From contig MEHQ01001572.1 in the NCBI GenBank assembly GCA_008828725.1, positions 118,822-182,821 on the forward strand: a stretch of DNA of 64,000 bases. The letters are read 5' to 3'. Shown piece after piece: positions 1 through 10,441 of the stretch (within the stretch, counting starts at the first letter, position 1; the number at the start of each line of letters is the position of its first letter). The position numbers and the translations under genes are program-made. Under the pieces are notes generated by a model. The model was not told the origin of the DNA, searched no databases, and saw nothing but the letters and a program-made list of their open reading frames with translations. The DNA comes from Saccharina japonica (Eukaryota > Sar > Phaeophyceae > Laminariales > Laminariaceae).

Positions 1-52
1 TTTTTTTTTTTTTTTTTTCCAATGTTTTTTTTTTCTTCGTTAAAACGGGCCC
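1..52. mobile_element. Right end of Y MITE (Harbinger-like)
   Basis: A T-rich tract leads into the terminal motif CTTCGTTAAAACGGGCCC, followed by TAA. The same end and a TTA/TAA target duplication occur in the complete copies at 5311-5518 and 53606-53863. The left part lies outside the window. The element sits inside the A-type MITE that continues at 53. Confidence 0.75.
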
Positions 53-212
53 TAAAAGGGTTTTCGGAGGAAACAAAAGTGTTACCTGATCACCAATCCC
101 GTTGCCTGGCGTATAAACGAAACATAGCACCACAATTAAACGAACGTCCGACGATTTTGGGTGAAGGAGCAAAAACAGTCAAAAATGTGCTACCTCTATC
201 GTAGCACGGGTC
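53..212 (-). mobile_element. A-family MITE, part interrupted by Y
   Basis: The segment matches the inner half of other A copies: a GGTTTTCGGAGGAAA-like stretch, then a CGACGATTTTGGGT-like stretch. It ends in the family terminal repeat TGCTACCTCTATCGTAGCAC. The other half is cut off by the Y insertion and the window edge. Confidence 0.75.
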
Positions 213-269
213 CGTCATTCCGAAAAACATTCATCCAAAAACTGCTACCTCTTTATCGTAGGACGCGTC
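213..269 (-). mobile_element. A-family MITE terminal fragment
   Basis: A short piece ends in CTACCTCTTTATCGTAGGACGCGTC, a diverged A-family terminal repeat. It directly abuts the previous A element. No matching left end is visible. Confidence 0.55.
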
Positions 270-399
270 ACTATACCCTATTTATACCATATTTCAAGGA
301 ATATGTACAATAAAGTTACACACGTACGTGTCGCGTCCGATCAAGACCACGGCCGGTTTCGGATACAGATTCGGTCGAAGATAAAACAGCCGTGCTCTT

Positions 400-494
400 A
401 ACCCATTTAAGACTGGAGCCCCGATGTGGGGGACAACACACTTAGATTTACACTGAAATGTTTAGTTCTAGACAGTGCAGTTCTAAAAGGGGTA
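400..494. mobile_element. G mini-MITE, copy-1-specific insertion
   Basis: About 95 bases with inverted ends: AACCCATTTAAGACTGG on the left and CAGTTCTAAAAGGGGT on the right. Copy 2 at about 20227 lacks this insertion. Related copies lie at 24072-24160, 29384-29470 and 32089-32174. Confidence 0.6.
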
Positions 495-2256
495 AAGCCC
501 AGTGGACAACGGCATGCACAGGATAGGGAGGCCAACAAAAATCGCATCCAATGTGGGCACGGTGTTCACTCGTATGTTGACTACTTGTTTTCAACATCCT
601 TGGGCGTTGGTTGCTCTACACCTACCAGTAAGTAGTCGAATCTACTGTAGCTTAGCGCTCACCCTGGAAAACGAAGTGTGAGTCGAACGTTGTAGGCCGC
701 ACCCGAGCAGAGAGCCTACTGTTAGTTTTAGGTCAAATACTTTTCGCCGGCCTATTCTCAACTGTAGTAGTGTGACAATCATAACACGAAAGAAGATAAA
801 CGACGCAGAAGTACTGGTTCTGGGTAGGATACAGGGTGCAAGTCGGGCACATGGGTTATTTTACCCCCGTTGTCATATTTGAGACAGTATATAACAAGTA
901 GACGATCAGCTTGTAGACAAGGAACGACTCTCACCTTTCGTAGGTACAACAATACGACACCCATATACTACTGTAGTAGTGATTATTCGTTAGGTAGAAA
1001 TATTTTAGGAATCATTGGAAGCCGTTACCACGCATGCGACCCCCGTTCAAACAGATCCCAAGAGAAAATATAACGGTAACCCGGTAGAACAGACGGTTTT
1101 CCGGCTGGCTTCCTGCTGACGCGAGATTATACGCCTTCTGTATCGTACTGTAGATCGATAATGTATAGGATGAAATCAGAGGGCATGTGACCCTTATGAA
1201 CTATATTTAGTTTGTACAACCCAAAATTTAAAACACCCTGTCACCACTCCAGGCATGCCCCTTATCTACGGAATAGACGCGGAAGCTTATAGAACACATG
1301 GACCTAACTTGATTCCAAGCTCGGACGAGATGTTGCTTCTAATGAACCCCACCAGTTGGTGTCCCGATGGCCAGAACATGCATTGCGTAAGTTGTGTATA
1401 GACCAATTGGAACGCTGTGTATTACAGGCAGTGTCCGCATCCGACGATGTACCGTGCGTCCTTTCCTCGCCAATACTACACTTCTTCAAACCCTTGAAGG
1501 AGGCAGGTATACATCGACCAGACCTGCGCGACTTTTTCAGTCCGCTTGTGCGTAGCGCACAGCAGTACGCCAAGAAGAAAGCTACTGATCGTTGACTAGA
1601 CCACTTATTATGTTGTAAATCTAGGAAACCCCCTGTAGTGTAGGAACCCGGGGTTGCTAGGTGCCCCGGACGGTTGCTGTAGCCATCCATATTGCTTCGT
1701 GGGACATCTTACGTGTGAAGCTCTCGAAAAAGACCAATACATCCGCCTATTTATATGTATATGGTGTTGCTTTCCACGTATGTAGGTCTTAACAGCTGCT
1801 TGGACAGCAACTCCGCCGACTACAAATGTGCGGCGGGTCAGACGATCAGGTGAATCCAGTGTTATGTAACCACGTACGACATCCAGCACCACTCCTGGTG
1901 CCAGTTAATAGAGTGCTAGGGACACCAGCACATTGAAACCATGTCTGACCAGCGGTTGGAGCGTGACGATGTGGTCTTCTCGTAGTCGTCGCGACTACGT
2001 CAACAACACGTGCGTGTGTGATGTGTCGGTGCAGTACAGAGTCAGTACTATGTATAGAGCCGTGGCACACACGTACAGGTTCCACGTGGATCTGCGTGAG
2101 GCGTCACCTTCTAATCTAGGGGTTGTGCGTGTCTGATTATTTGTCCTGGGGACAATGAAATACGGCGCGATGCTACGTACGCGTCTTCGTGCATGACACA
2201 GACTGACACAATGTGCCGTTGCTCGCGTATGATCGCATTGTGTTTCGTTGTATAAG

Positions 2257-2346
2257 CCAACTGAGTATATGTGGGCTTACGGACGACGATTTCGACGATA
2301 TCGCAGCCTGCTGGGATAACACAGGACGAGCTACCATAACCATTTT
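2257..2346 (+). CDS. LRR N-terminal cap-like exon, copy 1
   Basis: A 90-base exon candidate follows an AG acceptor at 2255-2256 and precedes a GTGAGT donor at 2347. Both boundaries are phase 2. The frame contains CGLTDDDFDDIAACWD and then GRATITI, the type of sequence that precedes the first LRR in receptor-like LRR proteins. Copy 2 has the same exon at 21747-21836 with identical length, phase and splice sites. The split codon TT+A joins in frame to the LRR exon at 8501 and gives Leu. The intron would be about 6.1 kb and filled with MITEs. Reading through the donor instead meets TGA at 2348-2350. No upstream start or further exons could be fixed, so this is a partial gene or a relic. The LRR-GTPase assignment is inference. 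Confidence 0.6.
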
Positions 2347-2897
2347 GTGAGTGTTGAGGCTTGAAGGCAACGATATATCATAAGACTATAATAGCTGGAT
2401 ATTGTTTGTGGATAATGTAAATACAAAATGAGGAATATGGCATTGTGCGTAGTAAACAGTAGTAGTAGACCAATGGTATCACGTGCATATATGCGTTATA
2501 GGTGGTTCGGGGTTGGAGGTGGTTGCAAAATCATTGGGTGTCTTCAGCTAATTTGGAGATTGGGATTCCACGTATTCCCGCCCACAATACCAGACCATCC
2601 ACGCGGACATGGGACTGTGGAGAGGTACTTGCACAGTCGACGTACGTGTCCCGCAAAACTGGTAAATCTTCCACCCGGACCCCTCTCCGATTCAACGGTA
2701 CTGTAGTGTCGGGTATAACAGTTGGCTACATTGTCGGAATATAGGCCAGAACAGAACGATGTTTGTGTCCAGCATGTAGAGTTCGACGTACTACGAGATA
2801 GTACATAGAAAAGGCGGTACCCACGACGCGTGGTACGAGAATAGAGATTCGGATCGATGGGGGCTCCTTAAACCAAAATCATTGGAGTTTTATTCTT

Positions 2898-3420
2898 GTC
2901 ATGCTACGGTAGAGGGTACCTCATGTTTTTTCGGAGCTCCTCACGTGGAGGAGCGCTCCGTACCTCTCGCCCAAAAAGAGGTTTTGGAGTAAATTGTAAA
3001 GTGCTACCCGATGAACTACTCCATGACCTGAGAGTCTACTTATTAATAATATTGCAACACAAGAAGACTGAAAGTCCGCCGATGTTTGGGTTGAGGAGCT
3101 GACGCGTGCTACGATAGAGATAGCACTTTTTGGCTGAAATATTTATGAATGATAGTAATGCTCCTTAACCCCAAATCGTCGGACTTTGATAATTATTTTG
3201 TTGCAATATTGTTCCTCGTTTCCTTTGGCCATGGGATTTTCAATCAGATAGCACTTTTACTTTCCTCCAAAATCAGTTTGCGGTGACGTGCAGTGCTCGT
3301 CAAGCAAGGAGCTCCAGAAAAGAGATAGTGAACCTCCATCGTAGCATGCGTCAGCTGTATCGTTCAGAATTTTTTTCAGCCACAGTAAGTGCTACTTGTA
3401 TCTTTATCGTAGCACGCGTC
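2898..3420 (-). mobile_element. A MITE (middle of a nested trio)
   Basis: Starts GTCATGCTACGGTAGAGG and ends ATCGTAGCACGCGTC, in opposite orientation to its host. Flanks are TCTT and TTTT, a three-of-four match. It is itself interrupted at 3101-3352. Confidence 0.75.
3101..3352 (+). mobile_element. A MITE (innermost of a nested trio)
   Basis: A complete 252-base copy starts GACGCGTGCTACGATAGAGA and ends CATCGTAGCATGCGTC. It is flanked by a perfect AGCT duplication at 3097-3100 and 3353-3356. It is the youngest of three stacked insertions. Confidence 0.9.
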
Positions 3421-4050
3421 TTTTTTTCGTCGTGTGATTACGTAGACCATGGCATTTTCCATAGGGTACGTAGCACTCTTGTTATCCTCTGAAATCAGTT
3501 TTTCGGGTGGGTGTGGTGCAGAGCTCCTCTAAGGAGTAGTCACTCTCAGAAATAAACGTGGTGCACCGCTACCGTAGCATGAGTCCCACTCCAAACATCA
3601 ACCCAGCCCGAACAGGGGCCGGTTCGAGTACGTGCGGCGTACAGCGAGAAGAGTATCGGCGCGGTTGACACAGGCCAGCAACGATCTAACTCCCGGCGCA
3701 ACCGCTTCACTTTATCAAGCGCCTCTTGCAGCGCCGCGATATCAGCCGGATCGTAGCTCGACGCTGTTCCAATCGTGTGTCTTACTGCAGTAGTACTAAA
3801 GAAGACAGATAGTACTGTAGGTGCTTCCAAGGCGCTGCCTACACAACCTGCCGAAATAGAACGCCCTAAATCGATGCTCGATCATGACGACGTCAAGTGC
3901 TGATGCTGTTCCGATTTACGTTGCTCCCGGCTCATTAAGCGACACAAAAATGTGGATAGGTTCCTGGACGTATCGGCGCCTCCCTTCTGCATCTAGTATC
4001 CCTTTGTACACCTTGCTTTCGAACGTCGCTGATACGGGAAACCATAGTAA

Positions 4051-4257
4051 GGGTCGTTCTTATCAACCATTGTTTCGCCAATTTTTCCAATATTTTCTTT
4101 TCGCGCAATTGTTTAGATTTCCAATTTTTTCCAAAACTAATTTTCGAAGCTTAGAATGCGAAGCCTTCCAAATAGCTTGCTCTCTGTTAAAACGGCCAAA
4201 CAAATATTAGATTTGAAAAACAAAAACAAAAACAAAATGCTCGATAAGAAAGACCCT
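4051..4257. mobile_element. E MITE, copy 1 (shared old insertion)
   Basis: The ends are inverted: GGGTCGTTCTTATC and GATAAGAAAGACCC. The interior is AT-rich and non-coding. The orthologous insertion is in copy 2 at 22813-23012, so it predates the segmental duplication. A third, longer copy is at 44245-44824. Confidence 0.7.
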
Positions 4258-4917
4258 GTTTCGCCTGATGTTTATTGTTACACCCATCCATTTTACAAAA
4301 ACTCAAAAGGGCGTCTGATTGGACTTACGGTAAAGAAAACAAACAATATTTGGTGATATTACTAGTTACTGTAGGTCCCCCGTGATAGCACTTATTTAGA
4401 TATATACCACTGTAAGTAAGACCTGTACACTATGCACCATTGACATGGAAATAGGGTGTCGCGTGCGGGTACAAACTGTTGGTGTGGCGAGCTTGACACC
4501 AACCGAAGCATTTCTGTGCCTGCGGTTCTTGAAATTAGTTTTTTTTTTCTCAGTGTCAGTCGTAGGCGAAGCTCGGGCCGACCTTACAACGTGTCCTTGT
4601 AGCTGCACACGCAGCCACTGGTCGAACGGTGTATATATGTTACATAGTCCGAGCCCAAAGGGTCAAACGTTGCACAGTAAGAGCGCAAAGGCTCAAATTA
4701 TACAATTAAATGGACGCTGGTCTTGCTCTTGAAATATATAACGAGTATGATATCAACTCAACCCTGCAAGGATCCAAACAAAAATACTACAGGGGGGTGT
4801 TCCTGACCACCAATCGGATAGCATCGTTTGAACCAACAACAAAGTCATCATTTATCAAGAATAGTCTTACAGTGGCACAGAGACCACGATTGTTTACAAG
4901 CTAGACAGCAGCGCATG

Positions 4918-5155
4918 GACGCATGCTACGATAGAGGTGTGCACCATGTTTTCTCTGAGCTTCTCACTTAAGGAGCGTCATACCTCACCGAAAAACTGAT
5001 CTTGGAGGAGAATAAAAGTGCTGCCGGATGAGAAATATCCCGACTGATGTATTATATACTCTGAAACAGTTTTAGTCACAAAAAATGAAAGTCCGACGAA
5101 TTTTGAGGTTAAGGAGCCCGATCGTTCAGAAAACGATTCAGCGAAAAAGTGCACC
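4918..5155 (-). mobile_element. A MITE, right end lost
   Basis: Starts GACGCATGCTACGATAGAGG with the usual GCACCATGTTTTCT subterminal sequence. It runs to ATTCAGCGAAAAAGTGCACC and then leaves the consensus without the final terminal repeat. Copy 2 carries a different, oppositely oriented A element near the same place (24008). Confidence 0.75.
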
Positions 5156-5188
5156 GTAGGTCCCCATAATGGGACCGAATACAGTACC

Positions 5189-5562
5189 GGCCCGCTCAAA
5201 AGACACCAGAAATCGGGCTTAGGCTGACTTTCTTATTTTATTAAGGGGTGTGTCCCATACTAACTTCAGAATAATAGCTGTCGACTTTCTTATTTCCCCC
5301 GTAATGTTTAGGGCCCGTTTTAACGAAGAAGAAAAAAAATCAATTTGGAAAAAAATATATTCAAATCCGCTTTTCATTGGTCAAAACACGCACCAGCACC
5401 AAATATTAGGATCTTGGGGCATAATATTTGGTGCTGGTGCGTGTGTTGACCAATGAGAAGCGAATTTGAATTTATTTTTTCCAAATTGAATTTATTTTAT
5501 GCTCGTTAAGATGGGCCCTTAGAGGCTGAGTTTCTTGTGGGGCACTTTCTTATGAGAGGGCC
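5189..5562 (+). mobile_element. X palindromic element, interrupted by Y
   Basis: Inverted ends: GGCCCGCTCA...AGA on the left and TTTCTTATGAGAGGGCC on the right. A second copy in opposite orientation lies at 5892-6053, so the two together form a long imperfect inverted repeat. A Y MITE occupies 5311-5518 inside this copy. No coding content is visible. Confidence 0.7.
5311..5518. mobile_element. Y MITE, complete, Harbinger-like
   Basis: The 208-base element starts GGGCCCGTTTTAACGA and ends TCGTTAAGATGGGCCC. It is flanked by TTA (5308-5310 and 5519-5521). Its arms around the GTGCTGGTGCGTGTGTTGACC motif fold into one long hairpin. TTA duplications and GGGCCC-type ends are typical of PIF/Harbinger-derived MITEs. 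The superfamily call is inference because no transposase is present. Confidence 0.8.
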
Positions 5563-5851
5563 GGCAGCGTAGTTTTGGTGAAATATAGGGAAATACATAG
5601 GTTTTAGTGTGTACCGTAGCCCACCGCGTAACAGGAGGGGGAGGAACTGCGCAAATCGAGTCCTTGATTTTAGTATAAGCTAGAGTGTTTGGTGTCGCCA
5701 AGGGCTGTTACACATTTTGAAACTAACTGTTCTCCAATTTCAACCAAGAAACTGATCAACAATGTTCACCAAGGAGAGGTGGTGACTGTGGCGACGGTGA
5801 CAATGTTGCAGTCCATCCTGTGCACGTGGGGGTAGCAAACGCCGCAACGAA

Positions 5852-6294
5852 GACAAATGCTACGACAAAGAAAGGTGCACGATAGACTAACGGCCTTCTC
5901 ATAAGAAAGTGCCCCACAAGAAACTCAGCGTAAACATTACGGGGGAAATAAGAAAGTCGACAGCTATTATACTGAAGTTAGTGTGGGACACACCCCTTAT
6001 TAAAATAAGAAAGTCAGCTCTCAGCCCGATTTCGGGTTTCTTATGAGCGGGCCGGTACTGTATTGTTTCTGAGATCTTCACTTGAGGAGTTCCATATATA
6101 CCTGCATTTATTTGTAGTCTAAAATCTGGGTTTGGACGAAAAATAATACGCTACCCGATGAGCAACCCTTTTGCGTATACTATACGAATTGTTGCAACAC
6201 CAGATTAAAAAAATGCGACGGTTTTGGGTTAAGGAGCCCGATCACTCAAAACACATTTCGGCCAAAAAGTGCCACGTCTATCCTAGCGCGCGTC
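5852..6294 (-). mobile_element. A MITE interrupted by X
   Basis: The left end is GACAAATGCTACGAC (degenerate) and the right end is TATCCTAGCGCGCGTC. Flanks are CGAA and TGAA, a three-of-four match. The X element at 5892-6053 splits it. Copy 2 near 24890 lacks the whole insertion. Confidence 0.65.
5892..6053 (-). mobile_element. X palindromic element, uninterrupted
   Basis: 162 bases, starting GGCCTTCTCATAAGAAAG and ending TTTCTTATGAGCGGGCC. It is the reverse complement of the 5189-5562 copy without the Y insert. That comparison defines the exact Y insertion site with its TTA duplication. Confidence 0.7.
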
Positions 6295-7661
6295 TGAAGT
6301 ATGCCTAGAGTTGGGGGCACGCCAGAAGCAACGTCACGCGGCATGTCAACGAGTCCTGGGCGTTCCACGGACGACCACGATATAAACACTCGTAGGCTAA
6401 ATTAAAATGCCATTCGATTGCTGTCTCTTCCGTTGCATTGTTCCCAGCCGGTGCAGATCTCGCTGAAATACTGCCCGGGTATCGCTACTGTAGTAGAGGG
6501 TTTGGGGACTAATTTCAGCTTTGGGCCCCACGGAAATTTCTCCCGCCACACGCCAAAAACGTAAATGTAACATGTCTTTCTGTCGACGACGTAAATACTT
6601 CAGCATCCCATTCCCCTTATTATGGATCACATAGAGGTAGATTGTCGGTAGTGCAAATCTGTTTAAGCTGGTGTTGTGGACTTACCTCCAGTTACCTCAG
6701 ATCCTTATCAAGCAGGCACGGGTTTTGTGTCTAATCCACTCATCAGCTCCCCGAATTACTGCTGACGCCTAGTTTACTAAGACGCCGTCAACTAAAGTAT
6801 ATTATTCAGTAAGAAACCTGGAACGACGTCAACGCACGGGGTCTACCTTGCGACAGCAACAAGCCTCTTTTTATTTGCCAAACCCTTCTAATACACTTAT
6901 CAGCGGAAGTCGGTGGGCAACCCAAAACGTGGTCAAACCTTTTCGAAGTATAGTTCTACAAATTAAATGGAAAACAACTTCCGACCCATGGCCTCAGCGG
7001 TGGGTTCAAATTGAAAGGCTTTTTCCGCACTTGATCAAATTTCAGATATATATGTGTCCACAATATTGTGTAGTTCATGGCATGGCCACATTTTTATTTT
7101 GTGTTTGTGCACCGCTCCCCTAGCGACAGTGGTAAAAGTCAAGTTTGAAGCTCCCCTAGCGACAGTGGTAAAAATCAAGTTTGAAGCCGCTGCCTTCGTC
7201 GGTCGTGACGTATATGTTTCCGTCGGTCTGGCACCGCTGCTCTTCTTCTTACGAAAACAAAGTATGTACACCTACGTACGACACTTGAATCCTGCAAAAA
7301 ACACCTTTGAAAGGGCAATAGATACCCAGGGCCGAGCCAAAGACCAGTGTACACGTTGTTCTATCACGTCCGTTTTACTACTGTTACTCCTACTACTGCT
7401 ATCTAGATACTACTACACCTACTAACTACTACAGCTACTAGTAAAATCATACTCCTGCAACTGCGACGTCTCCGTGAGACGAAACATCAGGTGCAGCGTA
7501 TTATGCCTTCCACTCGATCGTTGTATCGCAGTCCTGGCGGCTTGTTGTTCCCTTTATCGCTACCATACCAGGTATCGTAGCCTTACCTCTTAGTTGAATG
7601 TGCGTGATTTAACGGTCGACAGCATGCCTCCTTATATACCTGTACTTGATAGTGATGATAG

Positions 7662-7730
7662 AAAATCCGACTTTCCTGATTCAAAACTAACTGCATTTCC
7701 GACGAGGATGACAGTCGGTTTTAGTACTTT
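7662..7730 (+). pseudogene. Decayed LRR exon, copy 1
   Basis: After AG at 7660-7661 and before GT at 7731 lies a 69-base, phase-2/phase-2 segment. Its frame contains KLTAFPTRMTVGFSTL, which fits the second half of an LRR unit. In copy 2 (about 26470-26540) the same stretch keeps TAFPTRM but has lost the preceding residues and then hits a stop. The leading LxLxxN half is not convincing in either copy, so this is read as a relic. Confidence 0.4.
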
Positions 7731-8500
7731 GTGTTTTTTTTTAAGAGTTGTCTTTCGCTCACAATCAAAGTCCAACCTAGAGTATATGTTACTCGATGGT
7801 AGATATCGATCCACGACAATAAACATTAAATCAAGCTTGAAACGCCCTTAAAACAGAGGATATAAGGGAACTGGCATTTAGGGGCGCGGTACCTCGCCCA
7901 TAAATCCTGATTTTGTTTGATCTTCGATATCTTGAGACTGCTGGTGCCGATTTCGATTGTGTTTTTCATCGTCCACGGGTGTCACAACTGACAAGAGTTT
8001 GCGGTGAAGTATTTTATTGTGAAGGAAGTACATCTCTCACAATTCAAAACCTAATATTTTCGGACTTCATTCTCATCGGCAAGGCAAATTCTCGATTAGG
8101 AAAATCGGATGTTAAGGCTTTACTCGGGACTGCGGTGTAGTAGTCACGCCCTACGTGACGTTTGTTTTCTGATTTGTATGCATATTGTGTATGACACGAT
8201 ATCAGGGCGACACGCTGGTTCCTGATGCGTTGTTTGTTGTTTACTCTTATTAATAGCTTCGTTCTTGAAACGAAGCTGCCAACGACTTGCCGAACAATAA
8301 CGATATGTACGGGCGTTCCAAGCCCGAAAATATTTGTTGCTACGCTGCGTGGCATCAAGTCGTAAAGCCCTACAACCCATACATGTTCACGGCCAATTAA
8401 TGATATATATATATTTTTAAGGTTTCCTATCAATGTTGATAAAACTGTTCACCGTGTGTCGTTACACGCCTTCTTGCGCTCGTTCGTTGGAATGCTCCAG

Positions 8501-8572
8501 ATACCTCTTAGGGAACTCCTTCACGTTGATACCGGCGGGGTTATTCGAAGGGCTTGACGAGGTCAAGTTCGT
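8501..8572 (+). CDS. LRR exon 1, copy 1 (24-residue unit)
   Basis: This 72-base exon is bounded by AG at 8499-8500 and the consensus donor GTAAGT at 8573, with phase 2 on both sides. It encodes one complete LRR of the form YLLGNSFTLIPAGLF followed by EGLDEVKFV. The GN...IPAGLFEGL core is typical of extracellular-type LRRs. The copy 2 exon at 27682-27753 has the same length and splice sites. The differences in the last dozen codons are silent, which suggests past selection on protein. Exons holding one LRR each, with the same intron phase, can be gained, lost or swapped without breaking the frame. The rest of the gene was not recognised. Confidence 0.75.
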
Positions 8573-8617
8573 GTAAGTGCGGCCGAACTACGGTATGTAT
8601 GTTCTCGATGCTCTTAC

Positions 8618-8703
8618 GTCCCGATTACCCTGTAGTAGTGCCCTACCTAGGTATCCAAAACGTCCCGACTACGCTGTATTATTAGTGCCCTACCTAGGTA
8701 TCC
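8618..8703 (+). repeat. 43-base tandem duplication in copy 1
   Basis: Two adjacent units, each starting CGTCCCGA and ending CTACCTAGGTATCCA. Copy 2 has a single unit at about 27798-27843, so this expansion is specific to copy 1. Confidence 0.7.
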
Positions 8704-9046
8704 AGCGCAACCTGCCGAAGTCGTTTTAAAACATCTCCGTAGAATTTACGAACTCAAAGACAGTATCGTCGTCGTTCGTTCAATGCAGTTCTGGGCAACA
8801 CTATGACAAGGCAGCAGCCATAGAACACTACTCGTAGTCTACGACGGTTACCGCGCACGCCCGCCGGTCAACTTAGGATTGTCACGCCTTCCGGCTCTCG
8901 GTGGCCACGCAAACCGGAACTCCCGTGCAGGGCTTTCTTGTTATTACCGTTCGTTGTTTATGGGTGAGTTGTAGATGCAAATATGTTTCCCCAGCAGATT
9001 CTGCACACCGTTTTGCCCGTTTTGTTTCACGTGTTGCTATTAACAG

Positions 9047-9118
9047 TTTTTTGGGAAACAACGATCTGTCAGAGGTTCCCGACGAGGAGTTTCTGGACCT
9101 TCCCAAGCTCGAGTTCGT
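9047..9118 (+). CDS. LRR exon 2, copy 1 (24-residue unit)
   Basis: A 72-base exon between an ATTAACAG acceptor (AG at 9045-9046) and the donor GTAAGT (9119), phase 2 on both sides. It encodes FLGNNDLSEVPDEEF followed by LDLPKLEFV, a complete LRR. The split codon GT+T (Val) joins it in frame to exon 1 at 8501-8572. Its partner in copy 2 (28911-28985) is one codon longer. No further LRR exon was found downstream, although the conserved block at 10353-10441 might belong to the 3' part of the same gene. Confidence 0.75.
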
Positions 9119-9839
9119 GTAAGTTATGTTTGGCAAAACATGGGTTTAACCGTTTTGTGGCGACGGGCTTCATCTGAAAACAAATTAAATTCACGAAATA
9201 CGTCGCTTTAGGTTGTCCTCTAGCTCTAGTAACCATATGATCACGGTACATTCGTGCGTCACTCTTTCCTTAGCGCAGCCACTCTTTTTCAAGTCACGTT
9301 TTCTGTTTTGTGATTTCGATTGTCATCACAGGGTATACCGTACATGCGTCCCTGTTCCCGCTTGCTTGCCAAGTGTTGTTTGGTGGCGAAAGCAAATAAT
9401 ACCCCACGACTACCGGAGGGAAACAAAAGAGCCAAGTCATCGAAATAACATATTGAACCGTTTCCCAGATATACTTCCAATATACTTCGAAGTATCGTAA
9501 CACGCATTCGTCGGCCCACCGGCTCAGTCGGTACACAACTACTATAACGTAACGTCCCGTGGGTACGCTCCACATGGTTCGAACAGCGTGTCGTGTTGCT
9601 TCAGTCATGAATTGTGTTTGTATTGGTGTGAAGAATGTATTCGCCTTTTCTAGTCGAATTTGACGTTCCTCCACCCTTCTTTGGCGTCTAAATCGCCCCC
9701 CCCCCTCTCCGACGCACGTGCAGCAATATGAGCGGTACGGCTGGGTTGGTATGCAACTACTCAACTCGGTGAGTTGGCGTCGGCGCGTTCCAGACGCAAC
9801 GCACCTGGCGTAGACCTGACACATAGTTTGTTTTTTTAC

Positions 9840-10000
9840 TCAAAATGAGAGATGCGATGTTAAGGTTTATAGGTATAGTCTGCTACATCTGCGTAGGTGA
9901 GCATAACCAGCCTGGACAAAAGAGTGCTTTCAAAATGGGAGATGAGGTGTTAAGGTTGCAGGTATCGTCTGCTAGATTTGCGTAGGTTCTGAATGACATT
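9840..10000 (+). repeat. Two-unit tandem repeat (~95 b), copy 1
   Basis: Two units begin AAAATGAGAGATG and AAAATGGGAGATG. They run through GTTAAGGTT...GTATCGTCTGCTA and TTTGCGTAGGT. The same two-unit structure exists in copy 2 at about 30565-30722, so it predates the segmental duplication. Confidence 0.65.
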
Positions 10001-10352
10001 GGAGTGTTGAAAACGCGGTGAGCGAAACCAGCCGGAGCTCCTGGTTATCTACGTAGTAGTTCGTGGGTCAAAGACTGAAAATGAATGTGTCCTTCGTTGG
10101 AACCTGTCATCTTCGTCATGATACTGGTCAATCAACCAATCACTTTACCTCAAGCGGAGGCTACATTAGTGGGGGGGGGGGGGTGTATAACATCTACGCT
10201 CGAACTTTGCATACCTTTCAAGAAACTCGTGCGAAGGGCTACGCTGTTTCTGTGCAGCCTTTTACGGTTTTGTTTCAATGGGTTTCGTAACCCGCACTGC
10301 CATAGGTTCGTTGCTGGCACTGAGTTAACTCAACAATACGAGCGGGTTTTTA

Positions 10353-10441
10353 TAGGCAGAGAGCATAGCCGAATTGTTCTTAGGGAAAACGGAAGCAACC
10401 CCGTCCGTCGAGATTCCGCCCAGCTATACCCGTGACATATG
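10353..10441 (+). other. 89-base block identical between copies
   Basis: This block is base-for-base identical to 31034-31122, while the surrounding duplication is clearly diverged. It begins just at a TATAG/TGTAG acceptor-like AG in both copies. One frame reads AESIAELFLGKTEATPSVEI and continues to a TAA about 95 bases further on. Another frame ends at TGA near 10434. It could be a 3' exon or a regulatory element. The function is not known. Confidence 0.55.

Larger units (their letters stand above)
2825..3585 (+). mobile_element. A MITE (outer) carrying nested copies
   Basis: The outer A element is flanked by the 4-base duplication CCAC (2821-2824 and 3586-3589). It starts GACGCGTGGTACGA and ends CTACCGTAGCATGAGTC. 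Copy 2 at about 22330 has the uninterrupted site. Its left subterminal part is shortened, and it is interrupted by the element at 2898-3420. Confidence 0.85.

Noticed and set aside
1356-1595. Conserved frame LRKLCIDQLERCVLQAVSAS in both duplicates (copy 2 at 21031)
   Set aside because: The frame is open in both copies, but changes are spread almost evenly over codon positions and no domain is recognised. It may be an upstream exon relic, but it is not strong enough to list.
2348-2350. TGA read as a nonsense mutation ancestral to both LRR copies
   Set aside because: The TGA lies inside GTGAGT, a good splice donor conserved in both copies. Splicing there gives the same phase 2 as the LRR exons and joins in frame.
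2825-3585. CRISPR-like array from the repeated GTAGCACGCGTC-type motifs
   Set aside because: The repeats are inverted terminal sequences of nested MITEs with target duplications, not regularly spaced direct repeats with spacers.
7378-7440. TAC-rich trinucleotide stretch as a coding repeat
   Set aside because: It is an imperfect microsatellite (ACTACT/CCTACT), also present in degenerate form in copy 2 (about 26195-26255), with no supporting frame.
9294-9824. 176-residue minus-strand open frame in copy 1
   Set aside because: The matching region of copy 2 is broken into different frames, and differences fall evenly over codon positions, so it is not a conserved gene.
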